64,000 bases of DNA, from positions 222,342 to 286,341 of the forward strand of contig DAOMNO010000003.1 of assembly GCA_035443885.1 (NCBI GenBank). Reading direction: 5' to 3'. The notes under the pieces were generated by a model. The model worked only from the letters and a program-made list of their open reading frames with translations. It had not been told where the DNA came from and made no database searches. The translations under genes and the position numbers were made by a program. Source of the DNA: DAOMNO01 sp035443885 (lineage in GTDB: Bacteria; Planctomycetota; Phycisphaerae; Phycisphaerales; SM1A02). Within the stretch, counting starts at the first letter, position 1. The number at the start of each line of letters is the position of its first letter. Positions 8,904-17,591 of this stretch are shown here, in pieces.

Positions 8904-10625
8904 ATGACTGCCGCCATCACCTCGGATTTCGTTCCCGCCTCACTCGATGCCTCGAAGTGGGAGAACCTCAAACCACTCTATCAAGCTCTGCTTGATCGCG
9001 ACCTGCACTGCAAGAACTGCCTTGAGCGGCTGCTGCTTGATCGCAGCGAGCTGGACGCCGCAGCGCGTGAAGCTCATGCGAACCTCTACATCAGCATGAC
9101 ATGCGACACGACAGATGAGGCCATCAAGAAGGCGTATCTCGACTTTGTTGAAAATGTGGAGCCACAGCTTCGCAAAATTGGCTTTGAGCTGGACAAGAAG
9201 ATCGCTGCCTCACCTCATGCGAAAGACCTGAATGCGAAGCGTTACGAGGTCATGCTTCGCGACATTCGCGCCGATGTCGAACTCTTCCGCGATGAAAACG
9301 TGCCGCTGATGACCGAAGACACCAAGCTCGGCCAGCAGTATGACGAAATCTGCGGCGCCATGACCGTCGATTTCCGGGGCGAAGAGCGCACCCTGCCGCA
9401 GATGGGCCGATTCCTCGAAGAAACTGATCGCGCCACCCGTGAGGAAGCGTGGCGAGGTATTGCGGCCCGGCGCCAGCGCGATCACGAGAAAATCGACGAC
9501 ATCTTCGATCAGATGATCAAGGTGCGCCACCAGATCGCTCGCAATGCAGGCTTCGACAACTTCCGCGACTATTCGTTCAAGGCCAAGCATCGCTTCGACT
9601 ACACGCCCGAAGATTGCGAAGCCTTTCATCGTGGCGCGGAGCATGTCTGCGTGCCGGTGTATCGCAAGCTGAACGCCGAGCGGGCGCACGCGCTCGGCCT
9701 TGATAAACCCGGAGAATCGCTGCGACCATGGGACCTTGCCGTGGATGCGCTGGGCCGCAAACCATTGCGACCATTCGAGACCGCGGCCGAACTGATCGCG
9801 AAATCATCTTCGCTTTTCCACAAGCTCGACCCTCGTCTTGGCGCCATGTTCGACTCGATGCGAGAAGGCACGCCGCCTTCGCTCGATCTTGATTCGCGCA
9901 AAGGCAAAGCGCCGGGCGGCTATCAATACAACCGCGACCGCATTCGCAGGCCGTTCATTTTCATGAACGCAGCGGGTCTCAAACGCGACATGGAGACCAT
10001 GATTCACGAAGCGGGGCACGCCTTCCATTCCATGCTCTGCAATGAAGAGCCGCTTGTGCATTATCGCCACAGTCCGATCGAGTTTGCAGAGGTGGCGTCG
10101 ATGAGCATGGAGCTGCTCGCGCATCCGCATCTGACGGAGTTCTTCAATGAAGCGGATGCCAGCCGCGCCCGTCGAACACATCTGGAAGACTTGTCGAAGA
10201 TGATTCCGTGGATTGCGACGATCGATGCTTTCCAGCACTGGCTCTACACGAATCCGGATCACACAAGAAAGCAGCGCACGACCAAGTGGCTCGAACTGGA
10301 TGATCGATTTGGCGCTGCGGTGGACTGGAGCGGCATCGAGCAGTACCGCGCCACCGGCTGGCAGCGGCAGCTCCACCTTTTCTCCGTGCCGTTCTATTAC
10401 ATCGAATACGGCATCGCGCAGCTTGGCGCGTTGCAGCTCTGGCTTCAATCCCGCCGCGATCCGCGCAAGGCGCTGGACAACTACTTCCGCGCGCTCAGCT
10501 TGGGCGGCTCACGACCGCTGCCGGAATTGTTCGCCGCTGCCGATCTGAAATTCGACTTCGGCCCGGAAACGATGCGGGAACTGATGCGCGAGGTTGAGGG
10601 CGAACTGGCCACGCTGCCAAAATAA
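8904..10625 (+). CDS. M3-family oligoendopeptidase
   Basis: Cytoplasmic zinc metallopeptidase of 573 residues, the usual PepF-like length, which cleaves short peptides. The catalytic motif is IHEAGHAFHSML: His368, Glu369 and His372 in HExxH, with the third ligand expected in EFAEVASMSMELL about 25 residues on. The C-terminal YYIEYGIAQLGALQLW segment is typical of the family's substrate pocket. No signal peptide. It is followed by the PAP2 gene after about 50 bases. Confident for the family; exact specificity unknown. Confidence 0.93.
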   Translation: MTAAITSDFVPASLDASKWENLKPLYQALLDRDLHCKNCLERLLLDRSELDAAAREAHANLYISMTCDTTDEAIKKAYLDFVENVEPQLRKIGFELDKKIAASPHAKDLNAKRYEVMLRDIRADVELFRDENVPLMTEDTKLGQQYDEICGAMTVDFRGEERTLPQMGRFLEETDRATREEAWRGIAARRQRDHEKIDDIFDQMIKVRHQIARNAGFDNFRDYSFKAKHRFDYTPEDCEAFHRGAEHVCVPVYRKLNAERAHALGLDKPGESLRPWDLAVDALGRKPLRPFETAAELIAKSSSLFHKLDPRLGAMFDSMREGTPPSLDLDSRKGKAPGGYQYNRDRIRRPFIFMNAAGLKRDMETMIHEAGHAFHSMLCNEEPLVHYRHSPIEFAEVASMSMELLAHPHLTEFFNEADASRARRTHLEDLSKMIPWIATIDAFQHWLYTNPDHTRKQRTTKWLELDDRFGAAVDWSGIEQYRATGWQRQLHLFSVPFYYIEYGIAQLGALQLWLQSRRDPRKALDNYFRALSLGGSRPLPELFAAADLKFDFGPETMRELMREVEGELATLPK

Positions 10626-10676
10626 GCGAGATTCAGCGCGGCGTGCGATTCTGAGCGCATTCTTTATAATCGCCGC

Positions 10677-11489
10677 ATGACCCGCCCACTGAGAAACGCG
10701 CTTGCACTGCTCGCCCCAGTCGTCGCCTGCGGCGGAGGGTTCCTGCTTTGGAAGCGGTTCGGGTTCGATCGACTGGATTCGATCGAGTTGCCCGTCGCGA
10801 TGGCGATGAATGGCATCGTGGGGCGAGTCGCTGCGATCGACTACCTGCTCATCTACTTCAATCGCTGGCCCGGCGAAGCACTTTGCGTCGTCATCATGAT
10901 GGCGATCTACGCAGCCATCGCGTGGCGGCTGACGAACGCAGAGAGTGATCGCGCCAAAACTGAAAGAACACCACTCCATCTCGTGCCCCCCGCGCGGCAC
11001 GTCGCCGGTTTTGCAGTGCTCATCTTCGCCACATGGTATGTCGTGAATAACATCAATAACCGACTCGAACGTGTCTTTGAAAGGCAAAGCCCTGCAATCA
11101 TTCTGGGCGACGAACATCGCAATCTCGACGCCAAATACACCGTTAAGGTGAAGACCGTGTCTGGCAGGAGCTTCCCCTCGAACCACGGCAGCGTATTCTT
11201 CATCGTCTTCTTCATGACGCTCTTCCGCTGGGGAGCGGGCCGTTGGATCTGGCTCATGCTGCCTGCGGTCATCGTTCTCAGCACGCCGCGCGTCTTCGGC
11301 GGGGCGCACTGGATGACCGACACGCTCATCGGTTCCGTGCTCGTAACGTGGCTGGTCGCAGCCTTCGTCATGTTCACGCCCGTCTATGCACGTCTCTATC
11401 TGCCGCTGGAAGCTCGTCTTTCTCGACTGATCGACACAAAGCTGGAGAATGCGCAAAGGCGATCGCTTGAATCAAGCAGCGATTCGTAA
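10677..11489 (+). CDS. PAP2-family membrane phosphatase
   Basis: Integral membrane phosphatase of 270 residues with about five or six hydrophobic segments. The PAP2 motifs are visible: SGRSFPSNHGS (residues about 161-171, catalytic His) and STPRVFGGAHWMTD (about 201-214), matching PSGH and SRxxxxxHxxxD. Such enzymes dephosphorylate lipids such as phosphatidate, undecaprenyl pyrophosphate or lipid A. The substrate cannot be told from sequence. The extra loop between the second and third membrane segments is charged. Confidence 0.85.
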   Translation: MTRPLRNALALLAPVVACGGGFLLWKRFGFDRLDSIELPVAMAMNGIVGRVAAIDYLLIYFNRWPGEALCVVIMMAIYAAIAWRLTNAESDRAKTERTPLHLVPPARHVAGFAVLIFATWYVVNNINNRLERVFERQSPAIILGDEHRNLDAKYTVKVKTVSGRSFPSNHGSVFFIVFFMTLFRWGAGRWIWLMLPAVIVLSTPRVFGGAHWMTDTLIGSVLVTWLVAAFVMFTPVYARLYLPLEARLSRLIDTKLENAQRRSLESSSDS

Positions 11490-11545
11490 CGCGAGAACGC
11501 GACGGCTTCTCCGATCACGTATAGTGTCATCCACTTTTCCAAACC

Positions 11546-12217
11546 ATGACCACGCCTCCCGCCCTCCAGATCGACAACTTGCGGTTCCGCTACGAAAGTA
11601 GCAAGGCGGATGCGCCGTGGGTGGTGGACTTGCCGAATCTCAAACTCGATGCGGGCGAACAGATGCTCCTCACCGGCCGCTCCGGGCGAGGCAAAAGTAC
11701 GCTGCTCTATCTGATCGCAGGCTTGATGGAACCGACCAGCGGCGTCATCCGCGTCAATGGTCAGGACGTTCACGCCTTGCGCGGTGAGAAACGCGATCTC
11801 TTTCGCGGCCGCTCAATCGGCATGATCTTCCAGACGTTCAATCTGCTCCACGGTTTCAGCGCGCTTGAGAACGTGCTGGCCGCGCTCATGTTCTCGGCCA
11901 TCAAGCCCACAGAGCATCGCGCGCGCGCACTGGCGCTCCTCGATCGGCTTGGAATCGATCAGCCGAATCGCGCCGCTGAGCAGCTGAGCGTGGGTCAACA
12001 GCAGCGGGTGGCGGTGGCACGTGCGGTTGCGTGCGAACCCGTACTGGTGCTGGCCGACGAGCCGACTGCAAGCCTTGATCCGGAGAACGCCGCAGCAGCA
12101 ATGGACCTGATTCAGCGCGCCTGTGTAGAACAAGGTGCGGCACTCTTGTGCACGAGCCATGACCCCGCCATGCCTGCGCGCTTCACGCGAACGGCATCGC
12201 TGGAAAACGCCTCATGA
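11546..12217 (+). CDS. ABC transporter ATP-binding protein (MacB/LolD type)
   Basis: A 223-residue nucleotide-binding subunit. Walker A is GRSGRGKST at about 44-52, the Q-loop is MIFQTFNLL, the signature is LSVGQQQRVAVARA and Walker B is VLVLADEPT followed by ASLD. The sequence belongs to the MacB/LolD/FtsE branch, which powers mechanotransmission-type permeases rather than classical importers. It overlaps the permease gene by 4 bases (ATGA), so the two are translationally coupled. Confidence 0.93.
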   Translation: MTTPPALQIDNLRFRYESSKADAPWVVDLPNLKLDAGEQMLLTGRSGRGKSTLLYLIAGLMEPTSGVIRVNGQDVHALRGEKRDLFRGRSIGMIFQTFNLLHGFSALENVLAALMFSAIKPTEHRARALALLDRLGIDQPNRAAEQLSVGQQQRVAVARAVACEPVLVLADEPTASLDPENAAAAMDLIQRACVEQGAALLCTSHDPAMPARFTRTASLENAS

Positions 12218-13527
12218 CTGACTTCACGATCATCCTCCGCAGCATGACGACTCGCATGTTTTCGACGGTAACGACGATCATCACCGTCGCGGTGGCCGTC
12301 GCGCTCATGCTGGTGTTGTTGAGCATGAAGGAGTCGGGGCGTCAGGCGTTCGAGCGCGGGGCTGGCAACATGCACATGCTCGTCTCCGCCGAAGCTAGCC
12401 CACTGCTGGCCGTGTTGAACAGCGTGTTCTACTCCGCACCCCCGCGACAGGCCCTGACGTGGGAAAAGTATCGCTCCATCGCCGGTTCATTCCCGTGGGA
12501 GTTTGCGATCCCCATTCAGCAGGGCGACAGCTATCGCGGTTTCCCGGTGATGGCGACAACACGGGACTTCTTCACGCGATTCCAGCCGCACGAAGGCACG
12601 CCTTGGCAAGTATCACAAGGCCGCTTCTTCGAAGACTCCTTTGAAGTCGTCGTCGGCGCGACCGCAGCGCGCGTCACGGGCGTCACCATCGGCAGCGAGC
12701 TTTTTCTCACGCACGGCATGGAGCAGTCGCGCCAGCGAAGCTGGCTCGTCGGCGGGCCGCCCGACCCCAACGCCCCCGCCCCGCACGTTCACTATGAATA
12801 CAACTACAAGGTCGTCGGCATTCTTGAGCCAACCGGCAGCGCGCACGATCGCGCGTTGTTCACCGACCTCACCAGTTCGTGGATCATTCACGCGCATGAT
12901 CGACGCCGCGAAGCCAACCCCGGCGTGCCGCTCGCCACGGAAGCCGATCTGATTGATGCGGATCGCCTCATCACGGGCATCTATCTTCGCGTGGCGACCC
13001 GCCCCGGTCGGCAGCTTTCCGCTGCGCAGCAGCAAATCTACGACACGCTCCGCACAGATATCTCCATCACCGTTGCGGACCCCCACTTTGAAGTCGGCAA
13101 GCTGTTCAACATCGTCTCCAACATCGACCAGGTCTTCATCGCCATCGCGGGCGTTGTGCTGGTTTCCAGCGGAATCGCCATCATGCTTGCGCTGTATAAC
13201 TCCATGGAACAGCGGCGGAGACAGATCGCGGTACTTCGTGTGCTCGGTGCCAGCCGGATGCGCGTCTTCGGCCTTGTGCTGACAGAATCCGCCATCCTCG
13301 GCCTGCTTGGCGCACTGGCGGGCGTGGCACTGTGCTTCATCGGCGTGCAGATCGTGGCGGAACTGATGAAACAACGCCTCGGCGTGGTCGTATCGCCCTC
13401 GCTTGAGCCGGTCTGGACCTTTGTCCTCGTCATGGCAACAATCCTGCTGGCGGCGCTGGCCGGCGCAGCCCCTGCGGCCCGTGCGTATCAGACTGCCGTC
13501 ATCAAGCACCTGAAACCGCTGGGATGA
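12214..13527 (+). CDS. ABC transporter permease (FtsX/MacB-like)
   Basis: A 437-residue permease with one N-terminal membrane helix (about 19-37), a large periplasmic domain (about 50-300) and three C-terminal helices, the MacB/LolC layout. The segment REVLRVLGASRMRVFGLVL-like near residues 340-360 (AVLRVLGASRMRVFGL) is the conserved FtsX coupling region. It pairs with the upstream ATPase. The downstream DUF3299-like protein is probably its periplasmic partner. Cargo is unknown; lipoprotein, lipid or metal-related roles are all possible. Confidence 0.9.
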   Translation: MTDFTIILRSMTTRMFSTVTTIITVAVAVALMLVLLSMKESGRQAFERGAGNMHMLVSAEASPLLAVLNSVFYSAPPRQALTWEKYRSIAGSFPWEFAIPIQQGDSYRGFPVMATTRDFFTRFQPHEGTPWQVSQGRFFEDSFEVVVGATAARVTGVTIGSELFLTHGMEQSRQRSWLVGGPPDPNAPAPHVHYEYNYKVVGILEPTGSAHDRALFTDLTSSWIIHAHDRRREANPGVPLATEADLIDADRLITGIYLRVATRPGRQLSAAQQQIYDTLRTDISITVADPHFEVGKLFNIVSNIDQVFIAIAGVVLVSSGIAIMLALYNSMEQRRRQIAVLRVLGASRMRVFGLVLTESAILGLLGALAGVALCFIGVQIVAELMKQRLGVVVSPSLEPVWTFVLVMATILLAALAGAAPAARAYQTAVIKHLKPLG

Positions 13528-13572
13528 ACGCAGGCTGAACGCCATGCTCGGTTTCTGATTCGTGGATTTCCT

Positions 13573-14469
13573 ATGCGCCTCTTCTGGTCCATCATCCTGA
13601 TCTTCACCGCGATTGCAGGCGGTATTGCGTTCATGCAGATGCGCACGAAAGGCGCGAGCGCGCAGCCGCTGGCTTCTTCCGACACAACAACCGCATTGCG
13701 TATGCCGACGCCGATCGCTCCTGACATGTCGGAGACCGAAACGGAGACGGTTGAAACAACCAAAATCGCACCCGAGCCTGTCAATGTTGAGCTGACGGAC
13801 GCGGCTCGCGATCTTGTTGAAGACCTGCTGACCAGTCGCGAGGAACTGCCGCAATCGTCTGAAGAGCGCGTTCCACCGATCGCTGTTACCACAACGACGG
13901 GCACGACCATCGTGGGCGACCACACACACTCAGACACACCGAAGAATCCTGAAAACCCGTGGATGACCGCAGCGTCAGCACCGGAGCGAAAACCGCTGCC
14001 GAGCAAGGTTGAGCGTCAGGCAGACGGTTCTCTGCTGCTTGACGAAACCTTCACCTTGAAGGGTGAAGGCACCGACGAATCGCCCTACGAAGTAACATGG
14101 GATCTGCTGCTCTCCGCCGCGGAAACGTATCAGCCGCGCCTCGGCATGGATGACATTCCCAAGCGGATCGACATGCTGCATGGCAAACGTGTTCGCATCT
14201 CCGGCTATCTCATGTTCCCCACTGCCGCGCTCCAGGCCACTGAATTGCTGGTGATGTTGAACCAGTGGGACGGCTGCTGTCTCGGCACGATGCCCTCGCC
14301 ATACGATGCGCTCGAAGTGCAGCTCAGCACGCCGGTCAGCCAGGCAAATCGCCAGTTCCTCAACTATGGAACTGTCGAAGGCACCCTGCTGATCGATCCG
14401 TATCTCATCAACGACTGGCTCATCGGTCTGTATCTGCTCGAAGACGCGACGCTCAAGCTCGGCTTGTGA
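13573..14469 (+). CDS. Membrane-anchored DUF3299-like protein
   Basis: A 298-residue protein with an N-terminal membrane anchor or uncleaved signal (residues 4-22), a long Thr/Glu/Pro-rich linker to about 170 and a compact C-terminal domain. That domain contains HGKRVRISGYLMFP, LVMLNQWDGCCLGTMPSPYD and GTVEGTLLID, matching what I know of DUF3299, including the conserved CC-x-G. It follows the MacB-type ABC pair by 45 bases on the same strand. A periplasmic partner role is inference from context; no biochemical function is known to me. Confidence 0.65.
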   Translation: MRLFWSIILIFTAIAGGIAFMQMRTKGASAQPLASSDTTTALRMPTPIAPDMSETETETVETTKIAPEPVNVELTDAARDLVEDLLTSREELPQSSEERVPPIAVTTTTGTTIVGDHTHSDTPKNPENPWMTAASAPERKPLPSKVERQADGSLLLDETFTLKGEGTDESPYEVTWDLLLSAAETYQPRLGMDDIPKRIDMLHGKRVRISGYLMFPTAALQATELLVMLNQWDGCCLGTMPSPYDALEVQLSTPVSQANRQFLNYGTVEGTLLIDPYLINDWLIGLYLLEDATLKLGL

Positions 14470-14472
14470 GCT

Positions 14473-15891
14473 TTACATGCCGACCGTGCGCATGACAAAC
14501 AGCAAGAGCGCGACCACTGCTGCGATCAGCGCGACCAACTCGGGCCAGTGACGGCGCGACCACTTTTTCACTCGATACAACCAATGGCCCTCATGGGCCG
14601 TTACAGGTTCGCGATTGATCCAACGCATGATGTCTTCACGCATCGCCGCCGCGCTGGCATATCGCTTGGCCCGGTCGTGATGGATCGCCTTCATCGCAAT
14701 GGAACCGAGATCGCGGTCCACATCGCTCGCGAATGCCGTCGGCGGGTGGCAACGCCCTTCATCCACATCGCGAAGCAGTTCAGGCACGGACGATGCCCCG
14801 CTGTAGGCCAGTCGCCCCGCAAGCATTTGATAGAGCGTCATGCCCAGCGCATAGACATCGGTATGTTCATCCGGCTCCACGGGCGATTGCTCATCGGCAG
14901 ACGATCGCAACTGCTCAGGCGGTGTGAACGCGGGCGTGCCTGCAAATCTTGTGACTGGCGCTCCTGCAACAACGGTTGATCCGGTTGGCTGCTCGCTCGT
15001 TCGCGCGCGCACGGCAAGACCAAAATCACAAAGATGCGGCTCAAACGCTTCATCCACCAGAACATTCTGCGGCTTAACATCCCGATGAATCACACCCGCA
15101 CGGTGCGCGTGGTGAACTGCATCGCACAACTTCGCAAACATGCGCATCATCGCTTCCATCTGCGCACGAGTGCGAGAGCCTGGCGCCAGCCTGCGAGAAG
15201 CAAGAAAACGATCCAGCGGCTGGCCGTGAATGTATTCCATCACGCAGTAGAGTCTGCCATCTGCCGTTTCGCCGCTGTCGTGAACAGCGACAACATTCGG
15301 ATGGCGAAGCGTTGCTGCGAGCGCGATGCCACATTGAAATCGCTCACGCTGCGAGAGAGTTGCGAACTCGCCACGCAGCAGCACCTTCAGCGCGACCTTG
15401 CGATTCGTCGAACGTTGCACCGCTTCGTAAACAATCGCCTGGCCTCCCGAATACACCGTGCCGAGAAAGCCGTAGCCCTCAATGTCGTTCATCGGCAGGC
15501 TGTCCGCGAAGCTGCCGTCGGCCAGCGAACGAGCCAGTGCAATGCGATCTTCTTCTGCAAGACTGCTGAGAAAACGCTGGTTTCTTGCAATCTCGTCCGC
15601 TTTGATCGCGCACGTCTCGCAGGAATGCAGATGCTCAACGAGATTCGGCGCTTCCGCTGCGCCGGCCAATGCGCTTTCGATCTCACACAACGTTGGGCAC
15701 GCAGCGCTGTCGCGATGCGCGATGCTGAGATCGGCGGGCATTCGTGTGCCGTCGATGAACCGCGCGGGCGGCAGGTTGGGCACATGCTGACCTCGGCGGG
15801 CGCGCAACTGCATCAGCCGCGCGACGGCGGATTCCGCTGCGGCCGACTCGGTCGCGCCGCCTTCGCCGGATCGCTCAGCCGATGACTCCAT
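14473..15891 (-). CDS. Membrane-anchored Ser/Thr protein kinase (PknB type)
   Basis: A 472-residue Hanks-type kinase. An N-terminal region of about 145 residues includes a Cys/His motif (HLHSCETCAI) that resembles zinc-binding anti-sigma domains. The kinase domain follows: glycine loop LGTVYSGGQAIVYEA, VALKVLLRGEF, HRDVKPQN, CDFGLAVR and APE-like FTPPEQL. One C-terminal membrane helix (PELVALIAAVVALLLFV) puts the short tail outside. The ATG at 15891 lies inside the end of the upstream ECF sigma gene, a 17-base overlap. The pair probably forms a phosphorylation-controlled sigma module. Confidence 0.9.
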   Translation of the reverse strand: MESSAERSGEGGATESAAAESAVARLMQLRARRGQHVPNLPPARFIDGTRMPADLSIAHRDSAACPTLCEIESALAGAAEAPNLVEHLHSCETCAIKADEIARNQRFLSSLAEEDRIALARSLADGSFADSLPMNDIEGYGFLGTVYSGGQAIVYEAVQRSTNRKVALKVLLRGEFATLSQRERFQCGIALAATLRHPNVVAVHDSGETADGRLYCVMEYIHGQPLDRFLASRRLAPGSRTRAQMEAMMRMFAKLCDAVHHAHRAGVIHRDVKPQNVLVDEAFEPHLCDFGLAVRARTSEQPTGSTVVAGAPVTRFAGTPAFTPPEQLRSSADEQSPVEPDEHTDVYALGMTLYQMLAGRLAYSGASSVPELLRDVDEGRCHPPTAFASDVDRDLGSIAMKAIHHDRAKRYASAAAMREDIMRWINREPVTAHEGHWLYRVKKWSRRHWPELVALIAAVVALLLFVMRTVGM

Positions 15892-16519
15892 CAATGGCCT
15901 CAGATTCAATTTCGTACAACTCAGCAAGCTCCGCGACAATTGTGCGAAGCCTTTGCAGGCAGTGATGCTTTGCCATGTACACCGCTTCCGTTGTCATGCC
16001 AAGCCGCTGGGCCACCTGCGCAGCAGCATATCCTTCCAGCGCGTGCATCCTGAACGCGCGGATGGTTCGCGGCTGAATGCGTCCAGCATCAGGAAGTTCT
16101 TGCATCGCGCGCTGCAGCAGAAATCGCTTGCACTCCGCGCGCCAGACATCTTCCGCATCCTGCTCTGCTGCGGGCATCTGTTCGACCATCGGCGGGACGC
16201 TCTCGACGGCCCCCGCCCCAGTGCCGATCTTCTTTGCTCGCGCCTGACGAATATCCGCAATCTTGTGGCGGGCGATGGAAAGAATCCACGTGCGCAACCG
16301 GCCGCGACTGCGGTCGTAGCGAGTACGGTAGTGAACAAAGAAATCGGTAAGCGTTTCCTGTGCTGCGTCCGCAGCATCCGAAGCGCTCAATCCGTACCGC
16401 TGAGCGAAGCCGATCAGCACCGGCCGGAGACGCGCATCGAACTGGGACCACACCGGATCGCCTGGATCACGCAGACCCTCAAGCAAGGCGGAAGTCGTTG
16501 TGTTCCGTAAAGGCTCCAT
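15875..16519 (-). CDS. ECF-type RNA polymerase sigma factor
   Basis: About 214 residues from the ATG at 16519, which has GGAGG 12 bases upstream; a GTG at 16549 would add 10 residues. Region 2 is visible in ASDAADAAQETLTDFF and RTWILSIARHKIADIRQ, and region 4 in RTIRAFRMHALEGYAAAQVA with helix-turn-helix RLGMTTEAVYMAKHHCLQRL. It belongs to the planctomycete group encoded with Ser/Thr kinases, here in a 17-base overlap with the kinase gene. The regulon is unknown. Confidence 0.88.
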   Translation of the reverse strand: MEPLRNTTTSALLEGLRDPGDPVWSQFDARLRPVLIGFAQRYGLSASDAADAAQETLTDFFVHYRTRYDRSRGRLRTWILSIARHKIADIRQARAKKIGTGAGAVESVPPMVEQMPAAEQDAEDVWRAECKRFLLQRAMQELPDAGRIQPRTIRAFRMHALEGYAAAQVAQRLGMTTEAVYMAKHHCLQRLRTIVAELAELYEIESEAIDGVIG

Positions 16520-16645
16520 GTCGTCCGGCAACCTCCAATCTACGTCCACCGATGAGTACGCCTGATGCGAATGGAATGTTCCGCCTTCAGTAGGCTACCA
16601 CACACGAACGCCACGCATCGCGGGGACTTCGGTAAACTTCTGAAC

Positions 16646-17347
16646 ATGGTCAGCAAGGTCTATCCAAATCCGGCCGCTGCATTGGAAGGACTCGTCCAAG
16701 ACGGCATGACGATCGCCGTGGGGGGCTTCGGCCTGTGCGGCATCCCGGAACAGCTCATCATTGCCCTGCGAGATACCGGCGCAAAGAACCTCACCGCCGT
16801 CTCAAACAACGCGGGCGTCGATGACTGGGGCCTCGGCCTGCTGCTCCAGACGCGGCAGATTCGCAAGATGGTCAGCTCGTATGTCGGTGAGAACGCCGAG
16901 TTTGAGCGGCAGTACATGGCGGGCGAGCTGGAGCTGGAATTCACCCCTCAAGGGACGCTGGCGGAGCGACTCCGTGCTGGCGGGGCAGGCATTCCGGGCT
17001 TCTACACCAAGACCGGCGTGGGAACGATTGTCGCCGAAGGGAAAGAAACCAAGACCTTCGACGGAGAAGAGTATGTCCTCGAACGAGGCATCCGAGCCGA
17101 CCTCGCACTGGTCAAAGCGTGGAAGGCTGATGCGTCCGGTAACCTTGTCTATCGCAAGACAGCCAGAAACTTCAACCCCATGGTGGCCACTGCGGGCCGG
17201 GTTACAGTCGCCGAAGTCGAGGAAATCGTTGAGATCGGGTCACTTGACCCTGACGAAATCCATACACCAGGCATCTTTGTGGATCGCATAGTCAAGACAG
17301 TTTCCGAGAAGCGGATTGAACAACGAACAATAACCGAACGCAAATAA
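16646..17347 (+). CDS. scoA: CoA-transferase subunit A (succinyl-CoA:3-ketoacid type)
   Basis: A 233-residue alpha subunit of a class I 3-oxoacid CoA-transferase, the standard length. Landmarks: IAVGGFGLCGIPEQLI, the strand-loop NAGVDDWGLGLLL, GKETKTFDGEEYVLE and the C-terminal VEIGSLDPDEIHTPGIFV. The ATG at 16646 matches the family start. The alpha subunit lacks the catalytic glutamate, which sits in subunit B, yet no subunit B gene follows; the next gene is unrelated. Activity therefore needs a partner encoded elsewhere. Confidence 0.92.
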   Translation: MVSKVYPNPAAALEGLVQDGMTIAVGGFGLCGIPEQLIIALRDTGAKNLTAVSNNAGVDDWGLGLLLQTRQIRKMVSSYVGENAEFERQYMAGELELEFTPQGTLAERLRAGGAGIPGFYTKTGVGTIVAEGKETKTFDGEEYVLERGIRADLALVKAWKADASGNLVYRKTARNFNPMVATAGRVTVAEVEEIVEIGSLDPDEIHTPGIFVDRIVKTVSEKRIEQRTITERK

Positions 17348-17591
17348 CCTGTAACGGCTGGCAAGGCCCATTGGCCCGGGGCGGGAAGCCTTTTACAAAC
17401 CCATTCCGGCGAGGTGTCGATAGGTCTGGAATCAGAGGCACTTCATTTTCATTTGAGGATTCTCTGCCATAAGACGCCGCGATCGGCGTTGATATCCATA
17501 CCACGGCGACATTGCCGGCCACGAGTTTGACACGCCGATACAAAGAGCCTGTCACCCTCGTCGTTATCAGGATCTCAGGGAGACTTTTACA

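Noticed and set aside
12613..13929. Open frame of about 438 codons on the minus strand
   Set aside because: Antisense to the ABC permease and the DUF3299-like gene; its composition (His/Asp/Arg-rich) is typical of a mirror frame.
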